A stretch of DNA of 50,497 nucleotides. Origin: Immundisolibacter sp. Lineage in GTDB: Bacteria > Pseudomonadota > Gammaproteobacteria > Immundisolibacterales > Immundisolibacteraceae. The notes under the pieces were generated by a model. It worked only from the letters and a program-made list of their open reading frames with translations, searched no databases and was not told where the DNA came from. A program made the translations under genes and the position numbers. The stretch is from assembly GCF_041601295.1 (NCBI RefSeq), contig NZ_JBFIII010000004.1, positions 1 through 50,497 on the forward strand, in the 5' to 3' direction. Of the stretch, positions 50,224 to 50,497 are shown in pieces (within the stretch, counting starts at the first letter, position 1; each line of letters starts with the position of its first letter).

Positions 50224-50497
50224 GCAGTGTTGGGTCGTGGCGGCCGCGCGGCGCCGTCATTCGAGCGCAATCGGTGTTTCATATCTCCCGCCGGTCGGCC
50301 AGAATGCCAATGTCTCCTGGTTTGTCGCTGGTTTGGATCAGGCCGGATCGCCCGGATTGGCGGTTTTGACGAATGTCTGTCTTCTCAAGCCCCGTACACC
50401 ATGGTCGCGCCCCGGCGGGGGCGGGTGCCCATAGTCCCTTAAGCTTCAGTTCATTAACCCGATGCTGCACGTCGGACTAGAGAACGCGCTTCTTAAA
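50224..50497. other. right-edge stretch without a supported gene
   Basis: These 274 bases hold no convincing frame, tRNA or terminator. A frame from ATG 50463 is open to the edge (MLHVGLENALLK), but 12 codons and no ribosome-binding site do not support a call. Confidence 0.4.

Noticed and set aside
50463..50497. Possible gene start at the right edge (MLHVGLENALLK)
   Set aside because: Only 12 codons are visible and no ribosome-binding site precedes it.

Overview
The window is about 50 kb of GC-rich chromosome. It most resembles a gammaproteobacterium outside the Enterobacterales. The support is the gene order carA-carB-greA-rlmE-ftsH-folP-glmM-tpiA-secG-tRNA-Leu, unfused nuoC and nuoD, an SMC rather than MukB condensin, and a MucD/DegP-type protease behind a sigma-E-like promoter. 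No species can be named from the sequence alone.

Region 1 (1-2750, minus) is the 5' part of a large Tat-exported molybdopterin oxidoreductase of the type II DMSO reductase class; it runs off the left edge. Region 2 (2996-14004, plus) is a housekeeping run for carbamoyl phosphate, transcript cleavage, 23S rRNA methylation, membrane proteolysis, folate, cell-wall sugar, glycolysis and Sec export, ending in tRNA-Leu(GAG). Region 3 (14103-28467, plus) is a complete 14-gene nuoA-N operon for proton-pumping complex I, closely packed with many overlaps. Initiator tRNA-Met follows, with its own promoter and a strong terminator.

Region 4 (28669-35783) is accessory. It holds a Sel1-repeat protein, a small multi-hairpin repeat with a complete IS5-family insertion sequence at its edge, a dienelactone hydrolase, a decayed IS3-family transposase, a visibly AT-rich gene joining MORN repeats to a C13 (legumain/caspase-like) protease domain, and a bile-acid:sodium-symporter-family transporter. 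The MORN-C13 gene is the strongest candidate for an undescribed function.

Region 5 (35784-41042) holds a zinc-ribbon protein, a tight CHASE2 / SH3 / M48-metalloprotease operon of envelope proteins, and a secreted propeller-like protein. Region 6 (41043-50223) has queF (minus), then smc, ligA (no zipA between them), a DegP-like protease with a sigma-E-type promoter, a second five-hairpin element lying exactly between two genes, an azoreductase-like flavoprotein and a phosphoribosyltransferase.

Two points go beyond gene calling. Two roughly 155-165 bp elements, each a chain of five hairpins with terminal inverted repeats and TA-containing flanks, look like non-autonomous mobile repeats. Several annotated starts are better placed at downstream or non-ATG codons because of ribosome-binding sites; these choices are given per gene.
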